Positions 1-9,181 of a stretch of DNA of 64,000 nt are shown one piece after another. A program made the translations under genes and the position numbers. Source of the stretch: CAVTJX01 sp963735175. Lineage in GTDB: Bacteria > Electryoneota > RPQS01. The stretch lies in the NCBI GenBank assembly GCA_963735175.1, contig CAVTJX010000005.1, forward strand, positions 1 to 64,000, given 5' to 3'. The notes under the pieces were generated by a model. It was not told where the DNA came from. It worked only from the letters and a program-made list of their open reading frames with translations, and searched no databases. Position 1 is the first letter of the stretch; every line of letters starts with the position of its first letter.

Positions 1-2
1 GT

Positions 3-2439
3 CTGCTGTTCGCGGGTACGAAGGACATCGTCTCATCGATGAGCGATGGACCGACCATGAAAAATGCGTCGCCTGCGGCCGCCTGGACCTATGCCGAATC
101 CAAGTTCGGTCTGAAACGCGTTCCGGCGCAGCCGACCGCGCCCAGCACCCTGCCGCCGGTCGGCCGTCGCCCCGGCTCGCTGGATGAAGTCATCATCAGC
201 GAAAATTTCGACGCCGTCGCCGCCGGCGCCATCCCCACGGGCTGGACCCGCGTGGACGTGGATCTTGGCTCGACGACCCACACGCTCTGCCCGGGTCTGT
301 CGCTCTGGGAGGTCTATGACAACACGGCCAATCCCGGCATTTCCGCCCACAGCGGCGCGCGCTTCATGCGCAACCACTTCAATGACGCGGCGCTGCCCAA
401 TAACGACTGGTTGATCCTCCCGCAGCAGACGCTGACCGGCGCGATTCAACTCAGCTACTGGATCGCCTCGCAGGACGCGGCCTATCCCGACGACTACGAA
501 GTGCGCATCTCCACCACCGGCACGGCTCCGGCCAACTTTACGACCCTGATTACCGATCAGAACTCCATTCCCACTGCGTGGACTCAGCACACCCATGACC
601 TGTCGGCGTACTCCGGTGTTCCCATTTACATCGCCTTCCATTACGACGCCACCGACGAGTTCATCATCAAGCTCGATGACGTGCTCCTCGAAACGCTGAC
701 CTATGGCGGTGTCGAGGGTACGGTCACGGCGGCTGTGGGCGGTGCGCCCATCGAAGGCGCTTCCGTTTCGGTTGTGGGTACGGCGCTGACGGCCACCACC
801 AATGCTTCCGGTTATTACGTGATCGGCAATGTTCCCACCGGCGCCCGCAACCTGAGCTTCACCAAGCTTGGCTATGCGACGCTGACGGTCCCCAACAACA
901 CCGTTCTCGTGAATGACACGATCACGGTCAATGCCGCCATGGAAGTCGGCATGCTCTCGATCATCAGTGAAGGCTTTGAAGCGATTCCCAACGGATCGCT
1001 GCCTACCGGTTGGGCGCAGATCAGCGTCGATGCCGGCACCACGCCGGCCATCGGCGGCGGCGCCTCCACGTGGCGCGTCTACTCCGGCACCGGCTGGACC
1101 ACCCACGGCGGCACCAAGTTCGTTGCCTGCGCGTACAACAGCCCCGCTGTTCCCAACAACGATTGGCTGATCCTCCCGCGCCAGAAGCCTCGCCGGCACC
1201 ATCCGCCTCAGCTACTGGATCGCCTCGCAGGACTCCAACTACCTTGACAGCTATGAAGTGCGTGTCTCCACCACGGGCAACCAACCGGCCAACTTCACGA
1301 ACCTGATCGTCGACGTGAACGACGCCCCCTACGCCTGGACCCAGCACACGCATGACCTGTCGGCCTTTGCCGGTCAGCCGATCTACATCGCTTTCCATTA
1401 CGATGCCAACGACGAATTCGTCATCAAACTCGATGACGTGCTGCTCGAAGCCACGGGGCAGGGCCCCACGGGCGCCGCGATCGTCGGTACGGCGACTGAT
1501 CCGTCAGATAATCCCGTCGCCGGCGTGCGCGTGCAGGTGCTGACCACTGAAATGGACACGGTTACGGCCCTTAACGGCTACTACGGTTTTAATTTCGTTG
1601 AGCCGGGCACGTATTCGGTGATGTTCACCCACCCGTTCTACGACACGCTCGTTGTCAGTGATGTGGTGGTGACGGACAATGACACCGCCACGGTGAATGC
1701 CGCAATGGAAGTGCGCGACGGCCTGTATCTCTCCACCGGCACCTCCGAAATTCTCGACTACGACACCGCCAGTCTGAGCATCGACATTGCCGACAACACG
1801 ATTATCGGTGATCTCGACGTGGTCGTCAACCTGACCCACACCTATGACGGCGATCTCATCCTCTGGCTGGAGTCGCCCTTGGGCGAAACCGTCATGCTGG
1901 CCCACCGTGTGGGCGGCGGCGGAAACAACTTCATCAATACCTTCTTCGACGACGAAGCGTCCGTCTCGATCACGGCTGTGGCGGCGACGCCGCCGTACAC
2001 CGGACACTTCCGGCCCCAGGAACCGCTCTCGGCGATGGATCTCCTGAGCGTCAACGGCACCTGGACGCTGTTCGTCGCGGACACGGCTGGCGGCGATGAA
2101 GGCACCCTCGAGAGCTTCGTTATGGACGTCACGGAAGCTTCGGCGGTGGAACAGCCGGTGGTGACGGTTCCCAATACCTTCGCCTTCCACGGCAACTATC
2201 CGAATCCGTTCAATGCCCAGACGACGTTCCAGTTCTCCCTCGCTCAGCAGGGGAACGTGGCCCTCGTGCTCTACAACGTCACCGGCCAGGAAGTGGCGCG
2301 GGTGATTGACAACGCGCCGATGACGGCCGGCCTGCACACGGTCAGCTTCGACGCGGCGAAAATGGCGTCGGGTGTCTACTTCGCGCGTCTCACCGCGGGA
2401 ACACACATCGCGACCCGCAAGATCGCCCTGCTGAAGTAA
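3..2439 (+). CDS. Secreted multidomain protein with T9SS-type C-terminal sorting tail (5' partial, one frameshift)
   Basis: The reading frame is open to the window edge, so the start codon and signal peptide lie upstream. Domain order: a choice-of-anchor-J/cleaved-adhesin-like domain (about 183-700), a carboxypeptidase-regulatory-like beta-sandwich (about 710-950), a second copy of each (about 955-1460 and 1475-1715), a P/proprotein-convertase-like domain (about 1720-2140, with THTYDGDL and NGTWTL), and a tail from 2190 starting GNYPNPFN and ending TRKIALLK. The tail is the FlgD-Ig-like T9SS type A sorting signal, so the protein is probably exported and surface-attached or released. At about 1185 one extra base (Q-[a]-SLAGT) moves the frame by +1; the second anchor-J domain continues perfectly in the new frame. 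The next gene has the same architecture with a single anchor-J domain. Ligand unknown. Confidence 0.85.
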
Positions 2440-2474
2440 TCCTTCTCTCCGGGACGATTTTCGTAAACCAGCAC

Positions 2475-2514
2475 GCAGGGGCGGGTCACAAGCCCGCCCC
2501 TGCGCGCCATTTTT
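2475..2514 (+). terminator. Intrinsic terminator after the first secreted-protein gene
   Basis: A perfect 11-bp GC stem (GCAGGGGCGGG at 2475-2485 with CCCGCCCCTGC at 2493-2503), a 7-nt loop, then a short T run at 2510-2514. Confidence 0.8.
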
Positions 2515-2552
2515 ATCCTGCTGATGTTCTGCTCTAACGGAGGATGCCGCGC

Positions 2553-4259
2553 ATGACCAGGCGGATCACCACGGCGTTGTTGCTGCTCGTGCTGAGTGCG
2601 GTCACGCTGCTGTCCATCGCGGCCACTAAACCGGCATCCCGGAATGCCCGCGTCGGCCGCGACGGCCCGCTGACATCCGATGTTGCGCCGCCGCGCCTGT
2701 CCGATCTACCGCAACCCGGAATTCGCAATCCATCCACTCTCGATGAGGTTGTGCTCGCCGAGGATTTCGAGCAGCAGACGCCCGGCGCGCTGCCGTCCGA
2801 TTGGTCGCAAGTCGATCAGGACCAGGGCTACTGCTCGTGGTTTCACGGCCCGTCGCAGTGGCAGGTGTTCACCCGCGCGGGCTTTAATGCCCACGGTGGC
2901 AGCCGGTTCGTCATGTGCGCCTATAATGATGGGGCGCAGCCAAACGACGATTGGCTGATTCTGCCGCTGATGAACCTCTCCGGTGCCATCACGCTCCGTT
3001 ACTGGGCGGCTTCGCAGGACACGCAGTACCTCGAAAGTTTCGAAGTCCGGGTCTCCACCTCCGGCAGCGAGCCGGCCGCTTTCACGGACCTGATCGCCGC
3101 CGAAAACGCTGTGCCGGTCGCCTGGACCGCCTTCACCTCGGATCTCTCGGCCTATGCCGGAATCCCCTTCCGGATCGCCATCCACTACCACGCCGTCGAT
3201 CGCTTCGTGCTCAAAGTTGACGATATCGTGGTGGAAGGCACACCGCCGGCCTCGGGGACGATCTCCGGCGTTGTCACGGATGTGGCAGCCCGCCCCGTTG
3301 ATAACGCCACCGTGCAGCTGCTTCCGCTCAGCCGCACGCTGCGCACGGACACTGCGGGCCGCTTTTTGTTTTCCCTCGTGCCCGTCGGTACCTATGCGCT
3401 GCGTTTCATGCATCCGTATTACTTCACGCACGCCACTTCCGGCGTCGGCGTGGTCGTCGCCGAGACGACCTTCGTCGAGCAGCCGTTGAATTTGTACACG
3501 CTCCGCTTCTATGATTACGTCTCCACCAATTCGCCGCGCCCGATTACGGACTTCGACACGGCTGTCATGGCGATCTATGTGCCGGATACGTTCCTCGTCG
3601 CCGATGTCGACGTCACGATTGACCTGAACCATGCCTACGACGGTGATCTGAAAATCTGGCTCGAAGTCCCGGACCGTTCTACCATAACGCTCATTCCCTG
3701 TGATCCCTTCCGCTCGGGGCGCGATATTCATCAGTGTCGCTTCGATGATGCGGCACTCAATTCCTTTACCGCCGGCCAGGCGCCCTATGTGGGTCGCTGG
3801 CGTCCACTGCAACCGCTGAGTCGCGTGAATGGCGACACGTCCATTACCTATTTCCCCCATTCGAGCGGCAATCGCTGGCAAATCTTCGTCTATGACAGCG
3901 CCGAGCAGGATATTGGCGTGCTCTACGGATTTCAATTGCACATGGTCGAAGACACCAACCCTGCGGCGGTCCCCGAACCGCGCATCCGGCCGCCCCTGGA
4001 CCTTAGTTTCGCCGGCAACTACCCGAATCCGTTCAATGACGAAACCCGTTTCCGCTTCGAGCTTTCCGAACCCGGCTCAGTTCGCCTGCTGCTCTATAAT
4101 GTCCTCGGCCAGCCGGCGGCTGAAGTCTGGAGTGGCCCGCTTGGGCGGGGGGCGCATGAAATTCACTTTAACGCAGCCGGGCTGAGCAGTGGCCTTTACC
4201 TGGCCCGTTTGAGCGCTCAGGATCGGACCATCACACGAAAAATGCTCCTAATTAAGTAA
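2553..4259 (+). CDS. Secreted choice-of-anchor-J / P-domain protein with T9SS-type tail
   Basis: About 568 residues and intact. I place the start at the ATG at 2553 rather than 2544 because GGAGG (2539-2543) is 9 nt upstream of 2553 and abuts 2544. Residues 1-26 are a signal peptide (MTRRITTALLLLVLS...). It is followed by an anchor-J/cleaved-adhesin-like domain (about 65-225; DWLILP, YWAASQD), a carboxypeptidase-regulatory-like domain (about 230-310), a P/proprotein-convertase-like domain (about 315-455; LNHAYDGDL) and a sorting tail from about residue 483 (GNYPNPFND ... TRKMLLIK). It is a single-module paralogue of the preceding gene and likely travels through the same type IX-like secretion route; no secretion machinery is encoded in this window. 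No enzymatic motif was seen, so an adhesive or binding role is inferred. Confidence 0.88.
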   Translation: MTRRITTALLLLVLSAVTLLSIAATKPASRNARVGRDGPLTSDVAPPRLSDLPQPGIRNPSTLDEVVLAEDFEQQTPGALPSDWSQVDQDQGYCSWFHGPSQWQVFTRAGFNAHGGSRFVMCAYNDGAQPNDDWLILPLMNLSGAITLRYWAASQDTQYLESFEVRVSTSGSEPAAFTDLIAAENAVPVAWTAFTSDLSAYAGIPFRIAIHYHAVDRFVLKVDDIVVEGTPPASGTISGVVTDVAARPVDNATVQLLPLSRTLRTDTAGRFLFSLVPVGTYALRFMHPYYFTHATSGVGVVVAETTFVEQPLNLYTLRFYDYVSTNSPRPITDFDTAVMAIYVPDTFLVADVDVTIDLNHAYDGDLKIWLEVPDRSTITLIPCDPFRSGRDIHQCRFDDAALNSFTAGQAPYVGRWRPLQPLSRVNGDTSITYFPHSSGNRWQIFVYDSAEQDIGVLYGFQLHMVEDTNPAAVPEPRIRPPLDLSFAGNYPNPFNDETRFRFELSEPGSVRLLLYNVLGQPAAEVWSGPLGRGAHEIHFNAAGLSSGLYLARLSAQDRTITRKMLLIK

Positions 4260-4285
4260 CAAGTTACCTATCTCGACACTTTCTC

Positions 4286-4316
4286 AGCGCACCTGACCCT
4301 CAGGCGCGCTTTTTTT
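4286..4316 (+). terminator. Intrinsic terminator
   Basis: Stem AGCGC/GCGCT plus CCTGA/TCAGG with a 3-nt loop, then seven T at 4310-4316, 27 bp after the stop of the second secreted-protein gene. Confidence 0.85.
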
Positions 4317-4512
4317 ATGCCTTTTGTGCGGCAAATGGGTCAACAATGTTGAAGATTGATGTAATGAGAGGCATTGTCTCGGGTACTTCAAGCGGCCTTG
4401 AAGTTGACATAGTGTAGCCCATACTCCCTTTTGGCCCATCCTGTTTGAAATTAAGCTTTAATTTACAACGAAAATATACTTAATAGGTGTAATAGGATCT
4501 AACACTCCTCTA

Positions 4513-4541
4513 TTGCTTTCGCTTGCATTACACTCTATCTT
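4513..4541 (+). promoter_or_regulatory. Putative sigma-70 promoter, upstream copy
   Basis: TTGCTT (4513-4518), exactly 17 bp, then TATCTT (4536-4541). It sits at the end of the first direct-repeat copy, at the same relative place as the promoter at 4916. It could drive the small ORF at 4592. Confidence 0.4.
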
Positions 4542-4591
4542 GACCACGTCTGTATGAATAGACGGGCGAAGCACAAGGCGAGGATTGGGCC

Positions 4592-4753
4592 ATGTTTGTG
4601 ACCACGCGGCTAAGCGATTGGTTCTATGATCTTTTAGAGTGGTTTACCGGTTCCAGTCCCCGCCATTTGCAGGTCATTTCGTTACCGGCAGCGAATCCTG
4701 CGATTCATTCCGAAATTGTTGCGAAATGGCCACATCGGGGTCATCTGCGTTGA
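4592..4753 (+). CDS. Candidate small protein (53 aa), unrecognised
   Basis: A short frame starting MFVTTRLSDWFYDLLEW in the otherwise empty gap 4317-5022. It follows a promoter-like element (4513-4541) and has a possible Shine-Dalgarno GAGG about 8-10 nt before the ATG. The N-terminal third could form an amphipathic helix (LSDWFYDLLEWF). There is no homology I can name, and codon-usage evidence is too short to be useful. The rest of the gap holds only repeat and promoter sequence. It may be spurious. Confidence 0.25.
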   Translation: MFVTTRLSDWFYDLLEWFTGSSPRHLQVISLPAANPAIHSEIVAKWPHRGHLR

Positions 4754-4915
4754 GGAATCGGTTTCGGAGAGGCAACTTCACGACGAGTTTGGAGCGATGT
4801 TGAGGTTGATATATTCAAGTGTATTTCGCACCGCTTGCCACGCCCATTGAAATTAAGTGCTTATAAATCTTGGCGAACATACTTAATATGCTAAATATGA
4901 TCTCGCAGTCCCTTA

Positions 4916-4944
4916 TTGTATTCTGATCGGTCTTGGACTATATT
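4916..4944 (+). promoter_or_regulatory. Putative sigma-70 promoter for the secreted-protein gene at 5023
   Basis: TTGTAT (4916-4921), 17 bp, TATATT (4939-4944). This gives a start near 4951 and a leader of about 70 nt. The -10 and following bases (TATATTGGAC) are identical to those of the promoter at 7177-7205. Confidence 0.6.
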
Positions 4945-5022
4945 GGACACGCAACATCAGATTTGATTTCAGAACAGATTGTCGATAAAAGGTGTAGCAC
5001 TGTAACCCTTTGGAGATGTGCA

Positions 5023-6739
5023 ATGATGAGAGTCTTAAAAACTGTCACTCGACTGGCAATTGCAGTGATGCTTATCTTACTGGTGGTGGGGCCAGCCGCC
5101 GCCCAATACGACCAGTGCCTGGAAGGCTACCGTTCGCAGACCCCCGGCGGTTGGGGTGCACCATGCAATGGCGGCAATGCTGGGTGCATTCTTGCTGCCA
5201 ATTTCCCAACATGCTTCCCGACAGGGCTGGTGGTCGGCGGAACCTTTACCGTCACGTTTACCAGTGCCGCCGCGGTCGAGGCGTTTCTGCCCGACGGCGG
5301 GTCGTCGCATGTACTGACACAAAGCTATACCAATCCGATCCACCTTCCCACGGGCAGCTTCTCGGATCACGCCATCGCGCTGGCCATTACGCTGGGCATG
5401 GTGCGCTGCAATGTGGCTGGCTTCGGTGATATCGGAAATCTTGTGGTCCCGACCGGCGTTGACAGCCCCACGGGTGCGTTTGCGGGCTGGACGGTGCAGC
5501 AGGTCTTCGATCTGGCCAATATCGTTCTGGGCGGCAATCAGGCGGCGCTGCCGGCTGGGATTTCGCTGCCGGAACTGGTCGGCGTCCTGACGCTCGATCA
5601 ATCAGAATTTCGTCGACGGCACGCAGAACAACCACTACCTCGTGAATCGCAACTGCTGGGATCGCGGCGACCTCTACGCGTGTTATCCCACGGCGGCGAC
5701 TCCGGAACATCGCATGACCGGCGTGGCCTGGCTGGGCACGCGCGTTACCGCCGAAGTGACCCCCGGCATTCTCGATCTCGATACCTATGATGACGGCGTG
5801 ACGTTCCTGAATCAGCCGTGGATGCCGTGCGAAGTGGAATCCGTTCAGGTGGCGGTGACCGGCGGTCCGAACTACACCACGTTTGCCAACGGTGGCGGGC
5901 ATTTGTATCTGAACGCCTGGAAAGACGGCAACCTCGATTGCGACTTCTGCGATGTGTTCTGCGACGGCATCGCTCCGGAATGGATGCTGCAGAATATCGT
6001 GGTCACTCCCGGGTCGATCACGCTGGGCTTCATTGATCCGGGCGTCTTCTCGCTGGGTCACTACGAAGGCCGCCTCCGCTTCCGTTTGACGGCTGTGCCG
6101 ATTACCGACGGCTGCAATCCCGCCGGACTGGACGAAGTGGGCGAAGTGGAAGATTACATCATCGCCGACTTGCAGCTCGCGGTCGAATTGCTGGGCGGTT
6201 TGAACGCCACGTCCGGCGACGCGACGGTCAGCCTGGCATGGTCGACGGCCTCGGAAAGCAACAACGATCATTTCGAAGTGTTGCGTGACGGCGAGGTCAT
6301 CGCGACCAAGCCGGGTGCGGGTACGAACGTTGGCCGCGCCGACTATCGCTATACCGACAGCGGCCTCGATAACGGCCATGTTTATCACTACAGCCTCGTA
6401 GCGGTGGACGCCGCCGGCGCGCGTCAGGAATTGGCGCAGACCGAAGCGCAGCCACAGACCACGACAGTCGCCGTGGCCGATTACGCCCTGATGCAGAACT
6501 ACCCGAATCCCTTCAATCCCACCACCTCGATCTCCTACGCGTTGAAAGACGCGAGCCGGGTGACGTTGACGGTGTACGATTTGACGGGCCGCGAGGTAGC
6601 CGTGCTGGTGAACGGCACCGAAGCCGCCGGCACGCACAGTGTGACCTTTGACGGCGCCAACCTGGCCGCCGGCATGTACTTCTACCGCATCGAAGCGGGT
6701 ACGTTTACCGCCACCCGCAAGCTGATGCTGGTCAAGTAA
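5023..6739 (+). CDS. Secreted protein with Fn3-like and T9SS-type tail (one frameshift)
   Basis: The start is the first ATG of an ATGATG pair, with GGAG 7 nt upstream. A signal peptide (MMRVLKTVTRLAIAVMLILLVV..AAA/Q) precedes a cysteine-containing N-terminal region (about residues 28-200) that is clearly homologous to the gene at 9182 (SQTPGGWG-like start, FTVTFTSAAAVEAFLP). A second, longer region follows (about 200-385), then an Fn3-like domain (AVELLGG...VSLAWSTASE) and the sorting tail (QNYPNPFNPTT ... TRKLMLVK). The frame moves by +1 near 5598: up to LTL in the first frame, then INQNFVDGTQ in the next, matching the INNNFDNGTS stretch of the paralogue. Restored length is about 571 residues. 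A surface or released structural or binding protein is inferred; no catalytic motif was seen. Confidence 0.85.
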
Positions 6740-6808
6740 GCGTGACGCTTAATCCACAGCGCTGGCGCCGTTGATTACCGCGCGCTTTGCGCAAGCTGGA
6801 TTCGGTTG
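6740..6808 (+). repeat. Conserved 3' flank shared with the paralogue at 9182 (second copy 10406-10468)
   Basis: Directly after the two stop codons, both loci carry GCGTGACG, AATCC, CGCTGGCGCCG, TGATT-CCGC and GCTGGAT in the same order over about 65 bp. Conservation of a non-coding 3' flank points to recent duplication including the UTR, or to a retained RNA element. Confidence 0.65.
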
Positions 6809-6816
6809 TATCAAGT

Positions 6817-6856
6817 AAAACACCGCGCGAGGATTTTTCCTCGCGCGGTGTTTTTA
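6817..6856 (+). terminator. Strong intrinsic terminator
   Basis: A perfect 13-bp stem (ACACCGCGCGAGG at 6820-6832 and its complement at 6839-6851), a 6-nt loop, an A run before and five T after. Confidence 0.9.
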
Positions 6857-7293
6857 TGTTGTCGAGCGGGTCAGCCCGGCCGGGCATCTATTCCTACAGT
6901 GCAGGCGAACCATTGCAGTTCGCCTGGTTTGCGTTTGGGGGGTGCAGGTGGCGCGATTGCGCTGATGAGGAGTCTCTGGCAGTTTCCTCCCGTGAAGCCG
7001 GGGGGAGTGTGAACACAATCGCCGGAGACAGAGGCCGTTTCTCAGTCGCTTGCGGCAGTCGGAACAGATACGCTGTTCATTTAGAGCGGGTCACTTATCA
7101 CGTATGTATTTATAAATAAATATCATAACGAATGGTTATTTCAATAATATGATATTATAGATCCGTCAATCTACTATTGACCTCTGCGGGTCTTTTTGTT
7201 ATATTGGACTTAAATGGTCCAGTTATAGAATCGCCTCACGGCGACCTCCGTTAATTCGCACGAAATCCAGAGATCTTTGGGGAGTGGCTGCAC
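6857..7293. other. Intergenic region, AT-rich in its second half
   Basis: No convincing gene. 7090-7175 is strongly AT-rich, as expected upstream of a promoter. The promoter at 7177-7205 lies here, followed by a short inverted repeat (TGGAC...GTCCA, 7204-7221). Confidence 0.5.
7177..7205 (+). promoter_or_regulatory. Putative sigma-70 promoter for the gene at 7294
   Basis: TTGACC (7177-7182), 17-bp spacer, TATATT (7200-7205), with an AT-rich upstream segment. Predicted leader is about 80 nt. Confidence 0.65.
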
Positions 7294-8922
7294 ATGAAAA
7301 AATTTAAGATTGTGCTTCAAAGCCTGCGCCGATTCCGGAAAGCGAACGGCTGGGTGACAGGGATCGTCTTGGCGTGGGCAGCCGTGGCCGGAGCCATGCC
7401 CGTTCCCGAGTCGAGTCCGATCTTACAGGGTGAACCGCGCCATGAAAGCGCGGTGACGGCACTCGATCAGCAGTGTATCATCGACTATATCGGGATGAGC
7501 TATACCGGCGGCGGCGGTATAATCACCTGGCCGGACGGCAGCTACAACGGCGGATATGGATTGCTGGCCTTCACGAACAGTTGCAGCGAAGTACTTCATG
7601 CCTACTGCGTGGACCTGAACCACTTTTTGGCGGTTGATCCGTATTGCGTCAATATCGACCCGCTGCCCGTGAGCGCCGTGTATCCCGAGCAAACGCCCGC
7701 CTTCGCTTACATTCAAACATGGTATGTGCCCACCACGGACTATGAAGACGACGTGCGGCAGTTGGCGTTGTGGAAGTTGTCGTCGAACATCGCCGCCGTT
7801 CCTTACTACCATATTAACGCCGGGCGCGGCTATCCGCTGTTCACGGATCCTCCGGTCTATCCCTACGTGAACACGGTTTACGGTAGCGACGTCCCGCGCA
7901 ACGCTGACGCCAATCCGCTGGTGCGTGACGCCCTTGGCGCGGTGGACGCACTACCGAAAAACGTCTTTATGTGCGGCGACCAGCTTCAGACATTTGTCGG
8001 AATACCGGTGATCAACGCCGGGATCTCCACCGTGCCGATCACTTTGACGCTGGTACGCGGCGCACAGGCGCTGGCGGTGAACAACACCAGCATAAGTGGC
8101 GTGAAGTTACTGGTGACGACGAATGCCGGAATCCTGAGCGGCGCCGTGGTTTACACGAACGCCCTCGGGCAAGCCTTTGTGACGCTCTCGCAGCCGCTCG
8201 TGACGGCGGTGCCGGCGACGGTTCAGGCTTGTACACGCGGTGCCTGGCCGAAGACGATTACGCCCTGCGACGGTTCCGCCCAGCAATTGCTGGTGCAGCA
8301 GCTCCAGAGCGCAGATATCTGCTCGCTGTGCGTTTCGGTTCCCCTTTCGCCTGACGAATTCCTCGCGGTGGAACTGACGTCCTTCACAGCGACGGCGGGT
8401 GACAGCCGGGTGAGCGTGGTCTGGTCGACAGCTTCGGAGAACAGCAATGAGCGCTTCGAGCTACGGCGTGATGACGTCGTGATCGCCACACCGCGCGGGG
8501 CGGGCACTACCGCCAGCCAAAGCAATTACCGCTTTATCGACAACGGGTTGAGCAACGGCCGGACCTACCGTTACAGCCTCGTGGCGGTCAACACGGCGGG
8601 TGAGCGCGAGGAGTTGGCGCAGGCCGATGCCACTCCGGAGAGCCAGTTGGCGCTAGTTCCGGAGTATGCGCTACTGCAGAATTATCCGAATCCGTTCAAC
8701 CCCACCACGGCGATTACGTACGAATTGAAAGACGCCGGGTTCGTGACGCTTACGGTCTACGATCTGACAGGCCGCGCGGTGGCGACACTGGTAAATAGTG
8801 CCCAGGCTGCCGGCGCACATACGGTGAGTTTTGACGGCAGCGGCCTCCCGGCCAGCGTCTACTTCTATCGTTTGCACACGGAGAATTTTACCGCCACGCG
8901 CAAACTGATGCTGCTGAAATAG
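7294..8922 (+). CDS. Secreted thioester-domain-like / Ig-like protein with T9SS-type tail
   Basis: 542 residues and intact, with GGGGAG upstream of the ATG. Residues 1-35 hold a basic region and an export helix (WVTGIVLAWAAVAGA). Residues about 55-200 resemble the Cys-Gln thioester domain of surface adhesins: YCVDLN supplies the cysteine motif and RQLALW about 55 residues later matches the Gln motif (QxAxW). A Big_1/invasin-like Ig segment follows (about 255-300; TTNAGILS...TNALGQAFVTL), then a Cys-containing linker, an Fn3-like domain (AVELTSFTA ... VVWSTASE) and the sorting tail (QNYPNPFNPTT ... TRKLMLLK). If the thioester forms, the protein could bind a surface target covalently. That is inferred from motifs; the tail assignment is firm. 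Confidence 0.85.
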   Translation: MKKFKIVLQSLRRFRKANGWVTGIVLAWAAVAGAMPVPESSPILQGEPRHESAVTALDQQCIIDYIGMSYTGGGGIITWPDGSYNGGYGLLAFTNSCSEVLHAYCVDLNHFLAVDPYCVNIDPLPVSAVYPEQTPAFAYIQTWYVPTTDYEDDVRQLALWKLSSNIAAVPYYHINAGRGYPLFTDPPVYPYVNTVYGSDVPRNADANPLVRDALGAVDALPKNVFMCGDQLQTFVGIPVINAGISTVPITLTLVRGAQALAVNNTSISGVKLLVTTNAGILSGAVVYTNALGQAFVTLSQPLVTAVPATVQACTRGAWPKTITPCDGSAQQLLVQQLQSADICSLCVSVPLSPDEFLAVELTSFTATAGDSRVSVVWSTASENSNERFELRRDDVVIATPRGAGTTASQSNYRFIDNGLSNGRTYRYSLVAVNTAGEREELAQADATPESQLALVPEYALLQNYPNPFNPTTAITYELKDAGFVTLTVYDLTGRAVATLVNSAQAAGAHTVSFDGSGLPASVYFYRLHTENFTATRKLMLLK

Positions 8923-8943
8923 CAGGCGCATTTTTTGCCGAAT

Positions 8944-8977
8944 GGGAAGCCCCCGTCGTTCGGACAGGGGGCTTCCC
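8944..8977. terminator. Terminator-like hairpin
   Basis: A long stem GGGAAGCCCCC (8944-8954) with GGGGGCTTCCC (8967-8977) and a nested GTC/GAC, 22 bp after the stop. It lacks a T run on the plus strand. Confidence 0.6.
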
Positions 8978-9099
8978 AAGGCGTGAAAAGTGAAGCCGAT
9001 TCTGAATAACCATCGGTATGGTCACTATAGTTGGGTGAAAAAAAGAGTGGAACATGAGGGTCAGTTATTGCTTTTCAAACCCACGAGGTATACATTAAG

Positions 9100-9128
9100 T
9101 TCAGTGATTACAATGTAATAGATATACT
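9100..9128 (+). promoter_or_regulatory. Weak putative promoter for the gene at 9182
   Basis: TTCAGT (9100-9105), 17 bp, TATACT (9123-9128). The -10 is good and the -35 is poor. Confidence 0.35.
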
Positions 9129-9181
9129 TTGGTTATGCACGAGTAAGTACGGTAGACTAACCCTATTAGAGGAATATGACC

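Larger units (their letters stand above)
4447..4923 (+). repeat. Diverged direct repeat of about 75 bp (copies 4447-4520 and 4849-4923)
   Basis: Both copies begin GAAATTAAG and share CGAA-ATA-ACTTAATA, then AATA-GATCT, then TCC-TATTG-TTC in the same order and spacing. Each copy ends on the -35 region of a sigma-70-like promoter. This looks like a duplicated upstream promoter region in the 700-bp gap between secreted-protein genes. Confidence 0.6.

Noticed and set aside
33..1202. Long minus-strand open frame opposite the first secreted gene
   Set aside because: Composition is Arg/Gly-rich and non-protein-like; the plus strand has clear domains.
6787..7119. 110-codon frame after the 5023 gene
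   Set aside because: It begins across the terminator at 6817-6856, and has no homology or ribosome site.
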